The notes beneath the pieces are model-generated. The model was not told the origin of the DNA. It saw only the letters and a program-made list of their open reading frames with translations, and made no database searches. The translations under genes and the position numbers were made by a program. DNA of 11,118 bases from CAZRIE01 sp964600075 (GTDB lineage Bacteria; Bacteroidota; Bacteroidia; Flavobacteriales; Flavobacteriaceae): contig CAZRIE010000133.1 in the NCBI GenBank assembly GCA_964600075.1, positions 1-11,118 of the forward strand, read 5' to 3'. This document shows, piece after piece, positions 1 to 6,055 of the stretch. The first letter of the stretch is position 1; each line of letters starts with the position of its first letter.

Positions 1-98
1 AATTCAACATAATTTTCTGAATATTAACGGGTTGCAACTGTATGAGGAGACCCTAGCTATGCGTTCGATACTTTTGTGGTCATAACCCAAAGGGCATG

Positions 99-122
99 AA
101 AAAACCCAAGCTAAGCTTGGGT
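99..122 (-). terminator. intrinsic terminator of the ferredoxin gene
   Basis: Read on the minus strand, a perfect 8-bp stem (ACCCAAGC / GCTTGGGT, plus-strand arms 104-111 and 115-122) with a 3-nt loop is followed directly by a run of T (plus-strand A run at 99-104). It lies about 50 bases beyond the ferredoxin stop codon, which is where a terminator is expected. There is no T run on the other side, so it should act only on leftward transcription. Confidence 0.85.
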
Positions 123-171
123 CAATATGTAGCCTTGAATCTTCGTTCTAGAAATGTATCGGTCTATTATA

Positions 172-525
172 TCAATCTTCAGGATGCATAAACGCTTGCT
201 TTCCTAAAAGCGTCTCTTCGCTCTCGACATGGTCATCATCGGGTACACAACAGTCTACGGGGCATACCGCGGCACATTGAGGTTCCTCGTGAAAACCCAT
301 GCATTCTGTGCATTTATCGGGAGAAATATAATAGATTTCGTCGCTAATCGGTTCTTGTACATCATCCGCATTTACGGCCTTGCCGTCGGTTAATACGACA
401 TCACCTTTAAGCGATGTTCCATCTGAATATCGCCACTCATCAGCTCCTTCATAAATTGCGGTATTCGGACATTCTGGTTCACAAGCCCCACAATTGATAC
501 ATTCATCCGTTATTACTATTGCCAT
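172..525 (-). CDS. two-cluster 4Fe-4S ferredoxin with extended loop (Alvin-like)
   Basis: A soluble cytoplasmic electron carrier of 117 residues. The first motif is CxxCxxCxxxCP (Cys9, 12, 15, 19). The second is CxxC-x8-CxxxCP followed by a Cys pair (Cys72, 75, 84, 88, 92, 93), so both [4Fe-4S] clusters can be ligated. The 8-residue spacer inside the second motif and the acidic C-terminal extension resemble the Allochromatium vinosum (Alvin) ferredoxin type, which has very low-potential clusters. Residues 24-66 form an unusually long insert between the motifs, making the protein longer than the 80-90 residues common in that type. The ATG start is unambiguous, with Cys9 close behind it. It is divergent from the LuxC-family reductase; its promoter is at 635-666 and its terminator at 99-122. 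The redox partner is unknown; the neighbouring reductase uses NADPH in known relatives, so a direct link is only inference. Confidence 0.93.
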   Translation of the reverse strand: MAIVITDECINCGACEPECPNTAIYEGADEWRYSDGTSLKGDVVLTDGKAVNADDVQEPISDEIYYISPDKCTECMGFHEEPQCAAVCPVDCCVPDDDHVESEETLLGKQAFMHPED

Positions 526-609
526 AATTTTCTTTTTATGCCTCGATTCTTGCGGTTTCTATTCAATAGAATCTATAAACCGCTAAACACCAATTTTTGG
601 TTGAGTATG

Positions 610-644
610 TTTACTTTTGCAATTAATTTTGGCGCAAAGGTAAA
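610..644. repeat. imperfect inverted repeat containing two face-to-face -7 elements
   Basis: The left arm TTTACTTTTGC (610-620) and the reverse complement of the right arm, TTTACCTTTGC (634-644), match at 10 of 11 positions around a 13-nt spacer. Each arm contains a Bacteroidota -7 element (TAnnTTTG), one per strand, pointing toward each other. The symmetry could come simply from two promoters or could also be read by a regulator. Confidence 0.6.
612..619 (+). promoter_or_regulatory. -7 promoter element for the LuxC-family reductase
   Basis: TACTTTTG matches the Bacteroidota -7 consensus TAnnTTTG exactly. It would start transcription near 624, about 45 bases before the ATG at 670. No good TTTG lies at the usual distance upstream (the nearest, at 596-599, is only 12 bases away), so the -33 half is weak or absent. 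A promoter here is incompatible with the upstream ATG at 538. Confidence 0.5.
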
Positions 645-666
645 GCCTAGACCTATTTATCGCAAA
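635..666 (-). promoter_or_regulatory. promoter of the ferredoxin gene
   Basis: On the minus strand TTTG (plus 663-666) is followed after 20 bases by TACCTTTG (plus 635-642), a close fit to the Bacteroidota promoter TTTG-N19-TAnnTTTG. Transcription would start near 630, giving a leader of roughly 105 bases ahead of the ferredoxin ATG. The -33 element lies within four bases of the reductase start codon at 670. Confidence 0.65.
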
Positions 667-669
667 TAT

Positions 670-1710
670 ATGAACGACCATCATAAAACATTTATTGCTT
701 TCGTTAAACTTGGTGGCTTTTTTAAAGATTTTTGCGATTTAAAGCCCGTAGAAATTAACTGGTCGCAAAAACTAGAAAGAACTATCACCCTTGCCGGCCA
801 TAAAAACGGATGGTTTACCAAAGAAAATATCCTCTTTGCAATGAAAAGTTGGGGAGAACTGCTTACTGAAGACAACCTTGGAAGATGGCTTAATGTATAC
901 GATTTAAGTCAAAATCGACCAAAAAAAGTGGCTTTGATTATGGCAGGAAATATTCCTTTGGTCGGTTTCCATGACTTTCTTTCCGTTTTGATAACAGGGA
1001 ATAGGGCATTGATTAAGCTATCATCAAATGATAATGTATTAATTTCATTTATAAAAGATTACCTTGCTTCAATTGAACCCATATTTGAAGAACTAATTGA
1101 GTTTTCCGATGGGAAAATGGAAGGTTTTGATGCCGTCATTGCAACCGGAAGTAACAATACCGCCAGATATTTCGAGCATTATTTTGGTAAGGGACCGAAC
1201 ATCATCCGAAAAAACCGTAATTCAATCGCTGTGCTCACTGGTAAGGAATCTACAGAACAGCTTAAAGCCCTAGGCGAAGATATCTTCCGATATTACGGTC
1301 TAGGTTGTAGAAGTGTTTCGAAGGTGTTTGTTCCCGAAGGCTATGATTTTGATGTTTTCTTTAAATCGATATATGCTTATCATCCTATAGTCGAGCAGAA
1401 CAAATACGCCAATAATTACGATTACAATAAAGCGGTCTACTTGATGTCGGAATTCAAGATATTGGATAATGGGTTTTTGATTCTCAAGGAAGATAAAAGC
1501 TACGCATCACCTATAGCATCTCTTTTTTACGAAAGCTACAAAGGTCTTTCCGGTTTGAAAAAACACCTAGAAAATGATAAAAACCAGCTACAATGTATTG
1601 TGGCCGGCGGACTCTTTGACAACGAAATACCTTTTGGAAAAACACAAAAGCCTTCCCTCTCCGATTATGCCGACGATATAAACACTGTTGATTTCCTGTT
1701 AAAAACCTAA
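670..1710 (+). CDS. LuxC-family acyl-CoA (fatty acyl) reductase
   Basis: A 346-residue protein of the acyl-CoA reductase family (LuxC, related to aldehyde dehydrogenases), which reduces acyl thioesters to aldehydes with NADPH in known members. The nucleotide-binding/acyl region is seen around residues 87-118 (ALIMAGNIPLVGFHD, then ITGNRALIKLSS). The presumed nucleophile is Cys213 in the YYGLGCRSVSKVFVP segment. The length suits the Bacteroidota members I know. An ATG at 538 is in frame and would add 44 residues, but these are basic and low in complexity, and both promoter elements of the divergent pair (610-666) would fall inside them. The start at 670 gives the expected N-terminus (FVKLGGFF...). 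No luxA, luxB, luxD or luxE is nearby, so this is not a luminescence operon; the physiological substrate is unknown. serC follows after 98 bases on the same strand. Confidence 0.88.
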   Translation: MNDHHKTFIAFVKLGGFFKDFCDLKPVEINWSQKLERTITLAGHKNGWFTKENILFAMKSWGELLTEDNLGRWLNVYDLSQNRPKKVALIMAGNIPLVGFHDFLSVLITGNRALIKLSSNDNVLISFIKDYLASIEPIFEELIEFSDGKMEGFDAVIATGSNNTARYFEHYFGKGPNIIRKNRNSIAVLTGKESTEQLKALGEDIFRYYGLGCRSVSKVFVPEGYDFDVFFKSIYAYHPIVEQNKYANNYDYNKAVYLMSEFKILDNGFLILKEDKSYASPIASLFYESYKGLSGLKKHLENDKNQLQCIVAGGLFDNEIPFGKTQKPSLSDYADDINTVDFLLKT

Positions 1711-1808
1711 CAGAATTTTTAATTTTAAGTAGTTCTATTTTCCTATAAATTCATGACCTTTAACTTCTTCAATTTGAAAAATAACTTCTGAACTAAATTC
1801 AGCATATA

Positions 1809-2873
1809 ATGAAAAAACATAATTTTAGTGCCGGGCCCTGCATATTACCACAAGAAGTGCTTCTTAAAGCTTCTGAAGCAGTGATGGATTTTAATAATTC
1901 AGGACTTTCGCTTATCGAAATCTCACATCGTAGTAAAGATTTTGTCGAAGCAATGGAAAAAGCACGTCACTTGGCACTTGAGCTTTTAGGTTTAGAAGGA
2001 AAAGGCTATAATGCGCTGTTTTTACATGGCGGTGCAAGTCTTGAGTTTCTCATGGTCGCCTACAACCTTTTGGAAACCAAAGCGGGCTACCTAAACACAG
2101 GTACTTGGAGCGACAAGGCCATAAAAGAGGCTAAACTATTCGGTGAAGTTATAGAAGTGGGATCTTCCAAAGACGAGAATTACAACTACATTCCTAAGGG
2201 ATATGCTGTCCCAGAAGGTCTCGATTACCTGCATTTGACCTCGAACAACACTATTTTCGGCACACAGATAAAAAAATTCCCGAAAACTGACGCACCTCTG
2301 ATCTGCGATATGAGTTCGGATATTTTTTCGAGACAACTCGATTTTTCACAATTCGATTTAATCTACGCCGGGGCACAAAAAAATATGGGTCCAGCGGGTA
2401 CTACCCTAGTTGTCGTTAAAGAAGATATTTTAGGCAAGGTATCACGAAAAATCCCATCGATGCTCGATTATCAGGTGCACATATCTAAAGATAGTATGTT
2501 CAACACTCCTTCAGTATTTGCCGTGTACACATCGATGTTGACTATGGAATGGTTGAAAAACTTAGGTGGAATCGGGGCCATGGAGAAAATCAATGATAAG
2601 AAAGCCCAATTAATATATTCCGAGATTGACCTGAACCCGGTATTCAATGGTTTTGCGAATAAAGAAGACCGTTCGAATATGAATGCAACCTTTAACCTTA
2701 CTGATGAAAAATTAAAAGATACTTTTGATAATCTGGTAAAGGAAGCCGGCATCAACGGCATCAACGGGCACCGTTCCGTGGGCGGCTATAGGGCTTCGAT
2801 GTACAATGCATTATCACTTGAAAGTGTAGGAGTGCTTGTCGATGTAATGAGCGAAATGGAAAGAAAAGGATAG
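1809..2873 (+). CDS. serC: phosphoserine aminotransferase
   Basis: A 354-residue fold-type I PLP enzyme that converts 3-phosphohydroxypyruvate and glutamate to O-phosphoserine and 2-oxoglutarate in the cytoplasm, the second step of serine synthesis; many members also act in pyridoxal phosphate synthesis. The start MKKHNFSAGPCILP is the hallmark N-terminus of SerC, His41-Arg42 sits in the conserved EISHRS segment, and the PLP-binding lysine is Lys191 in YAGAQKNMGPAG. The C-terminus carries the typical GHRSVGGYRASMYNA motif. Length is normal for the family. It lies between the LuxC-family reductase and serA, 88 bases before the latter. I found no convincing promoter of its own in the 98 bases upstream, so transcription from the reductase promoter is possible. 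No serB is in the window. Confidence 0.97.
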   Translation: MKKHNFSAGPCILPQEVLLKASEAVMDFNNSGLSLIEISHRSKDFVEAMEKARHLALELLGLEGKGYNALFLHGGASLEFLMVAYNLLETKAGYLNTGTWSDKAIKEAKLFGEVIEVGSSKDENYNYIPKGYAVPEGLDYLHLTSNNTIFGTQIKKFPKTDAPLICDMSSDIFSRQLDFSQFDLIYAGAQKNMGPAGTTLVVVKEDILGKVSRKIPSMLDYQVHISKDSMFNTPSVFAVYTSMLTMEWLKNLGGIGAMEKINDKKAQLIYSEIDLNPVFNGFANKEDRSNMNATFNLTDEKLKDTFDNLVKEAGINGINGHRSVGGYRASMYNALSLESVGVLVDVMSEMERKG

Positions 2874-2961
2874 TACGGCAACAAGCAGTTACAGCGAACC
2901 ATAGCCGTATACGTCAGTAGACTCCGACGCGTACCAAATAACCTAAATACGTATTAGTATA

Positions 2962-3912
2962 ATGAAAATATTAGCAAACGACGGAATAGCACAATCTGGT
3001 ATTGATGCCCTTGAAAAATCGGGTTTCGAAATTATTACTACCACCGTTGCACAAGAGCAATTACAGAAGTATATCAATGAGAACCAAATTGTTGGTTTAT
3101 TGGTACGCAGTGCCACCAAAGTACGTAAAGATCTTATAGATGGTTGCCCTTGTTTGAAACTCATCGGCCGTGGCGGTGTAGGCATGGATAATATCGATGT
3201 AGCGTATGCCAAGGAGAAAGGTCTTCACGTCATTAATACCCCTGCAGCTTCTTCAGAATCGGTCGCAGAGCTTGTATTCGCCCATTTATTCGGAGGGGTA
3301 CGTTTTCTATATGATTCCAATCGAAACATGCCGCTTGATGGCGATAACAAGTTCAAACAATTAAAAAAATCTTATGCCGGTGGCACCGAACTTCGGGGCA
3401 AGACACTCGGGGTAATTGGTTTTGGCAGAATTGGAAGGGCAACGGCCAAAGTTGCTTTGGGAATTGGAATGAAAGTTGTCTATTTCGACCCCTTTATGGA
3501 GAAGGCTTCCGTTGAAGTATCATTTTTTGATGGCCAATCTGTTTCTTTTGATTTTGAATCGCAAAGCAAGGAAGTAGTTATTGCTTCTTCCGATTTTATC
3601 ACGTTACATGTTCCTGCCCAAAAAGAATATGTTATTGGGAAAATGGAATTGGAATCGATGAAAGATGGTGTAGGTATCGTAAATGCCGCTCGCGGTGGTG
3701 TTTTAGATGAAGTCGCTTTGATCGAAGCACTCGAAAACGGGAAAGTTGGCTTTGCTGGGTTAGATGTCTTTGAATCGGAACCCTCACCGGAAATAAAAAT
3801 ACTGATGCATCCCAATATCTCATTGACACCGCATATTGGTGCGGCAACAGGTGAAGCGCAAGACCGTATTGGCAACGAGCTGGCTACTCAAATCATTGCG
3901 CTTTTAAAATAA
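2962..3912 (+). CDS. serA: D-3-phosphoglycerate dehydrogenase, short form
   Basis: A 316-residue member of the D-2-hydroxyacid dehydrogenase family, placed as SerA because it follows serC. It oxidises 3-phosphoglycerate to 3-phosphohydroxypyruvate with NAD, the entry to serine synthesis. Visible features are the substrate-domain segment LIGRGGVGMDNID (67-79), the Rossmann motif GFGRIG (153-158), catalytic Arg244 (NAARGGVLDE), Glu273 (DVFESEP) and His291 (TPHIGAATGEA). The protein ends about 25 residues after the catalytic His, so it lacks the C-terminal ACT domain through which serine inhibits enterobacterial SerA; direct serine feedback is therefore unlikely. The start ATG is supported by MKILANDGI, a typical N-terminus. 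The terminator at 4008-4054 lies about 95 bases downstream. Another 2-hydroxyacid substrate cannot be excluded from sequence alone. Confidence 0.93.
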   Translation: MKILANDGIAQSGIDALEKSGFEIITTTVAQEQLQKYINENQIVGLLVRSATKVRKDLIDGCPCLKLIGRGGVGMDNIDVAYAKEKGLHVINTPAASSESVAELVFAHLFGGVRFLYDSNRNMPLDGDNKFKQLKKSYAGGTELRGKTLGVIGFGRIGRATAKVALGIGMKVVYFDPFMEKASVEVSFFDGQSVSFDFESQSKEVVIASSDFITLHVPAQKEYVIGKMELESMKDGVGIVNAARGGVLDEVALIEALENGKVGFAGLDVFESEPSPEIKILMHPNISLTPHIGAATGEAQDRIGNELATQIIALLK

Positions 3913-4007
3913 CAATCAAGGTTAGAACTCTTTTTAAAAGCTACATGTTCAATTTCCGAGAATTGACACGATAAGGGCTTATCTCATAGCCTCTTATAGC
4001 CTATTCC

Positions 4008-4054
4008 TGCTTTTATTTTCCCTTCGTGAAAAGGCCATAAAAGCAATCTTTTTT
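4008..4054 (+). terminator. intrinsic terminator after serA
   Basis: A perfect 9-bp outer stem (TGCTTTTAT at 4008-4016 with ATAAAAGCA at 4037-4045) encloses an inner segment that can pair further (CCTT with AAGG). Three bases after the stem comes a six-T run (4049-4054). It lies about 95 bases after the serA stop codon and 36 bases before the DUF937 gene, so it separates the two units. Confidence 0.8.
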
Positions 4055-4090
4055 GTACATTGTAATTCAACTATTTAAACACTACAAAAG

Positions 4091-4726
4091 ATGTCAGGAT
4101 TATTAGATTTACTAGGAAGCCCTATGGGCAAACAATTAATAAGTGGGGTTGCAAGTCAAACTGGTCAATCGACCGATCAAACGGGTAGCGTATTGAGTAT
4201 GGCACTTCCTGTTTTAATGGGAGCGATGAAAAAGAACGCGGCTACACCGGAAGGTGCAGATGGTCTAATGAATGCCCTATCGGGAGGAAAACATGACGGT
4301 GGACTTTTAGACAATCTAGGCGGTCTTTTTGGTGGCGGTGTTGAACAGTCCGTTATGGACGATGGCGCAGGTATTTTAGGTCACGTATTAGGAGGTAAAC
4401 AACCACAAGTTGAAAACGCACTAAGTTCAAAATCAGGTATGGATGCTGGCACGATTAGCACTATTCTCAAAGTTGCTGCCCCTCTTCTTATGAGTTACTT
4501 AGGAAAACAAACACAACAACAGAATGTTTCTGAAGCAAGCGGATTGGGAGACATGTTAGGTGGTCTATTGGGGGGCTCTGACGGAGGTCAACAGCAACAA
4601 TCACTAATTGAATCTTTTTTAGATTCTGATGGAGACGGAAGTATTCTTGATGACGTTGCCTCAATGGCACTTGGAGGTCAAAAGGGTGGCCTTGGAGGAC
4701 TCTTAGGAGGACTTTTTGGAAAGTAA
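4091..4726 (+). CDS. DUF937 family glycine-rich protein
   Basis: A 211-residue protein with the DUF937 pattern: a hydrophobic, glycine-rich helical protein without a signal peptide. Two related segments are visible, residues about 12-50 (GSVLSMALPVLMGAMKKN) and about 105-142 (GTISTILKVAAPLLMSYLGKQ), suggesting an internal duplication. A Gln-rich linker (about 141-170) leads to FLDSDGDGSILDDVA (177-190), which resembles a calcium-binding D-x-D-x-D-G-x-I loop except for the spacing of the last acidic residue. The tail is LGGLLGGLFGK. The ATG follows an A-rich stretch, as is common in this phylum. The gene stands alone between two intrinsic terminators (4008-4054 and 4758-4788); no canonical promoter was found in the 36 bases left upstream. 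No function is established for the family. Confidence 0.85.
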   Translation: MSGLLDLLGSPMGKQLISGVASQTGQSTDQTGSVLSMALPVLMGAMKKNAATPEGADGLMNALSGGKHDGGLLDNLGGLFGGGVEQSVMDDGAGILGHVLGGKQPQVENALSSKSGMDAGTISTILKVAAPLLMSYLGKQTQQQNVSEASGLGDMLGGLLGGSDGGQQQQSLIESFLDSDGDGSILDDVASMALGGQKGGLGGLLGGLFGK

Positions 4727-4757
4727 ATTACCAGAGAACATTTACTGTTAAATATTG

Positions 4758-4788
4758 AAAGTCGTTTGTATAACCAAACGGCTTTTTT
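4758..4788 (+). terminator. intrinsic terminator of the DUF937 gene
   Basis: GTCGTTTG (4761-4768) pairs with CAAACGGC (4775-4782) with one G-U pair around a 6-nt loop, and AAA (4758-4760) can extend the stem into the following six T residues (4783-4788). It lies 31 bases after the DUF937 stop. Its position also rules out a TTG at 4755 as the start of the next gene. Confidence 0.88.
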
Positions 4789-4838
4789 CTGTATATTCTT
4801 GGTATAAAATTTGCTGTCTTAAATTAAAAATCAGAGCT

Positions 4839-5297
4839 ATGAAAAAGATGTTTTTACTATTTGGAGGGCTTATATTTTTTATAATGTTGGCCGGATCCAG
4901 CTGTTCTGGCACAAAAAAAGCGGTTGATATAACCGACGAAGAAAAAATGGCTTTCGCGAAAAACGGAAGCGATACCGTTAAAATAGCGAGTGACAGTACG
5001 GAATATGAGATTATTATTATTGAACCAGGATTCAATTTTTGGCTCCAAAGTATAGCAAGACCAGAGGGTTACTATTCGCTATCGTTTTTAGAAAACCGAA
5101 ATCAAATTTTTGTCATGAATTATAATCAAAGGGTAATGCAACCCTTGCGTTACGGTACGGATTTGTATATGTTACAAATAGATTATAACCCAAGTACCGA
5201 TTACGGCTACGAAGTCAACTACAAGCTTTACAACTATTTTATTTATTTTCAGCGCAGGTATAATCAGCGGCTTGGGCCTTTTGTCCCGAGAATATGA
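4839..5297 (+). CDS. DUF6146 family probable lipoprotein
   Basis: A 152-residue protein beginning MKKMFLLFGG with a hydrophobic stretch (residues 5-18) and then GSSCSG. Cys22 is the likely lipidated residue, although the lipobox is poor (Gly at -3), so a plain signal peptide is possible. The rest is rich in aromatic residues and carries FWLQSIARPEGYYS and STDYGYEVNYKLYNYFIYFQ, which I recognise as the DUF6146 pattern of Bacteroidota. An in-frame TTG at 4755 would add 28 residues but lies in the preceding terminator stem, so the ATG at 4839 is chosen. A promoter-like TATAAAATTTG (4803-4813) is near the -7 consensus, with one extra base. It would be exported and probably anchored in a membrane facing the periplasm. 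Function is unknown. Confidence 0.82.
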   Translation: MKKMFLLFGGLIFFIMLAGSSCSGTKKAVDITDEEKMAFAKNGSDTVKIASDSTEYEIIIIEPGFNFWLQSIARPEGYYSLSFLENRNQIFVMNYNQRVMQPLRYGTDLYMLQIDYNPSTDYGYEVNYKLYNYFIYFQRRYNQRLGPFVPRI

Positions 5298-5310
5298 TTG
5301 TCTATATTTG
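5280..5310 (+). promoter_or_regulatory. canonical Bacteroidota promoter for the DUF6787 gene
   Basis: TTTG (5280-5283), a 19-base spacer and TATATTTG (5303-5310) match the TTTG-N19-TAnnTTTG consensus exactly. The -33 half lies inside the last codons of the DUF6146 gene. Transcription would start near 5315, about 10 bases before the ATG at 5326, so the downstream gene can be expressed on its own with a very short leader. Confidence 0.75.
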
Positions 5311-5325
5311 TAGGCTTTAAGTGTT

Positions 5326-5628
5326 ATGGAAAAACTAAAAAAACGTTGGGGCATAGACTCTAATTTTCAGATTGTAATAATTTTTATTGTATTTGCCGTT
5401 ACAGGCTCCACGGCTGCAAAGTTGGCTGCACCGATTACCGAATTTATCGGATTGGGACAGGAAACAACCAGTACTTGGCTCTATTGGACAGTCAGAATCT
5501 TGCTTATTTTTCCAATCTACCAAGTACTTTTGGTCGCTTTCGGATGGCTTTTTGGTCAATTTCGTTTTTTCTGGAATTTTGAAAAGAAAATGATCAATCG
5601 CCTAGGATTAGGCTTCTTGTTAAAATAA
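5326..5628 (+). CDS. DUF6787 family small inner-membrane protein
   Basis: A 100-residue protein with a charged N-terminus (MEKLKKRWGI) and two hydrophobic segments, about residues 14-37 and 50-74, so it should be a two-helix inner-membrane protein. The segments KRWGIDSNFQIVIIFIVFAVTGS and FGQFRFFWNFEKKM match the conserved pattern I know for DUF6787 in Bacteroidota. The first helix is followed by a small extracytoplasmic or cytoplasmic loop ending in TSTWLYW. It starts 28 bases after the DUF6146 stop on the same strand and has its own exact-consensus promoter. These two families often appear close together in my memory of flavobacterial genomes, but this cannot be checked here. Function is unknown. 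Confidence 0.85.
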   Translation: MEKLKKRWGIDSNFQIVIIFIVFAVTGSTAAKLAAPITEFIGLGQETTSTWLYWTVRILLIFPIYQVLLVAFGWLFGQFRFFWNFEKKMINRLGLGFLLK

Positions 5629-5638
5629 TTTACAATTC

Positions 5639-5670
5639 TTTAACAGAAACCTTTCATTTCATTAATTTTG
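5639..5670 (+). promoter_or_regulatory. promoter of the small exported protein / TonB receptor operon
   Basis: TAATTTTG (5663-5670) matches the -7 consensus TAnnTTTG exactly. TTTA (5639-5642), 20 bases upstream, is one mismatch from the -33 TTTG. Transcription should begin near 5675, which is where the GTG start codon of the next gene lies. Confidence 0.6.
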
Positions 5671-5674
5671 TAAT

Positions 5675-6004
5675 GTGAACTGGCAAAACAAATACATATC
5701 ATCTTTGATTTGCATCTCTTTGATTATTTGCATTCTTGCGCCTTCGGTAACCAAACTTTCCCATGCGCTTTACGAACATCAGTATTTGCAATGTGACGAT
5801 GCGAACGCATTGCATATTCACGAAGTAGAGTTCGATTGCGACTTCCAAAAGTTTCAGCTTTCCCCGCAGTTTTCACCTTCCTTTTTTTCGTTTTCGGAAT
5901 ATCATCCTTTAAAAAATCAACAAAAAAACTTTAATCTTTATTTCTTTCTTAGCAAATATCAAAAACTTCATTTCGCTCTAAGAGGTCCTCCCTATATTTC
6001 ATAA
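5675..6004 (+). CDS. small exported His/Cys-containing protein, unknown family
   Basis: A 109-residue protein that I cannot assign to a named family. It has a hydrophobic segment (residues 9-22) and a possible signal peptidase I site after Ala31 (LSHA). A cluster of potential metal ligands follows: His30, His35, Cys40, His47, His49 and Cys55. It ends with a conserved-looking LRGPP (102-106). The start is GTG; the only nearby ATG is followed at once by TGA, and TTG codons at positions 11 and 16 would remove the positive charge before the hydrophobic segment. The exact -7 element at 5663-5670 would place the transcript start at or beside this GTG, so the message may be leaderless. The TonB-dependent receptor follows 51 bases downstream with no terminator or promoter between them, so the two are probably co-transcribed. 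A role in metal sensing or handling for that receptor is inference. Confidence 0.75.
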   Translation: MNWQNKYISSLICISLIICILAPSVTKLSHALYEHQYLQCDDANALHIHEVEFDCDFQKFQLSPQFSPSFFSFSEYHPLKNQQKNFNLYFFLSKYQKLHFALRGPPYIS

Positions 6005-6055
6005 TTAGTACGATTTAATAGCTATTTATTAAAGTATTACTTTAAATCATTTTTT

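Noticed and set aside
2..85. Short open frame on the plus strand that enters from the left edge and ends at TAA 83-85
   Set aside because: Only 27 codons are visible, the composition gives no recognisable motif, and a comparable open stretch exists on the other strand, so a partial gene cannot be supported.
538..669. N-terminal extension of the LuxC-family reductase from the ATG at 538
   Set aside because: The added 44 residues are basic and low in complexity, and the ferredoxin and reductase promoter elements lie inside this stretch.
2874..2961. Inverted repeats between serC and serA (TACGGC/GCCGTA and an imperfect 9-bp pair)
   Set aside because: Stems are short with a long loop or a mismatch and no T run follows, so neither a terminator nor a riboswitch can be claimed.
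3480..3875. Long minus-strand open frame opposite serA
   Set aside because: It lies wholly within serA, and its translation shows no family signal; it mirrors the codon use of serA.
3970..4002. GATAAG-GG-CTTATC palindrome and a repeated ATAGCCT downstream of serA
   Set aside because: They are short, lie upstream of the serA terminator and far from the next start codon, and match no site I know.
4755..4838. TTG start adding 28 residues to the DUF6146 protein
   Set aside because: The stretch contains the terminator of the previous gene, and the ATG at 4839 gives a proper export signal.
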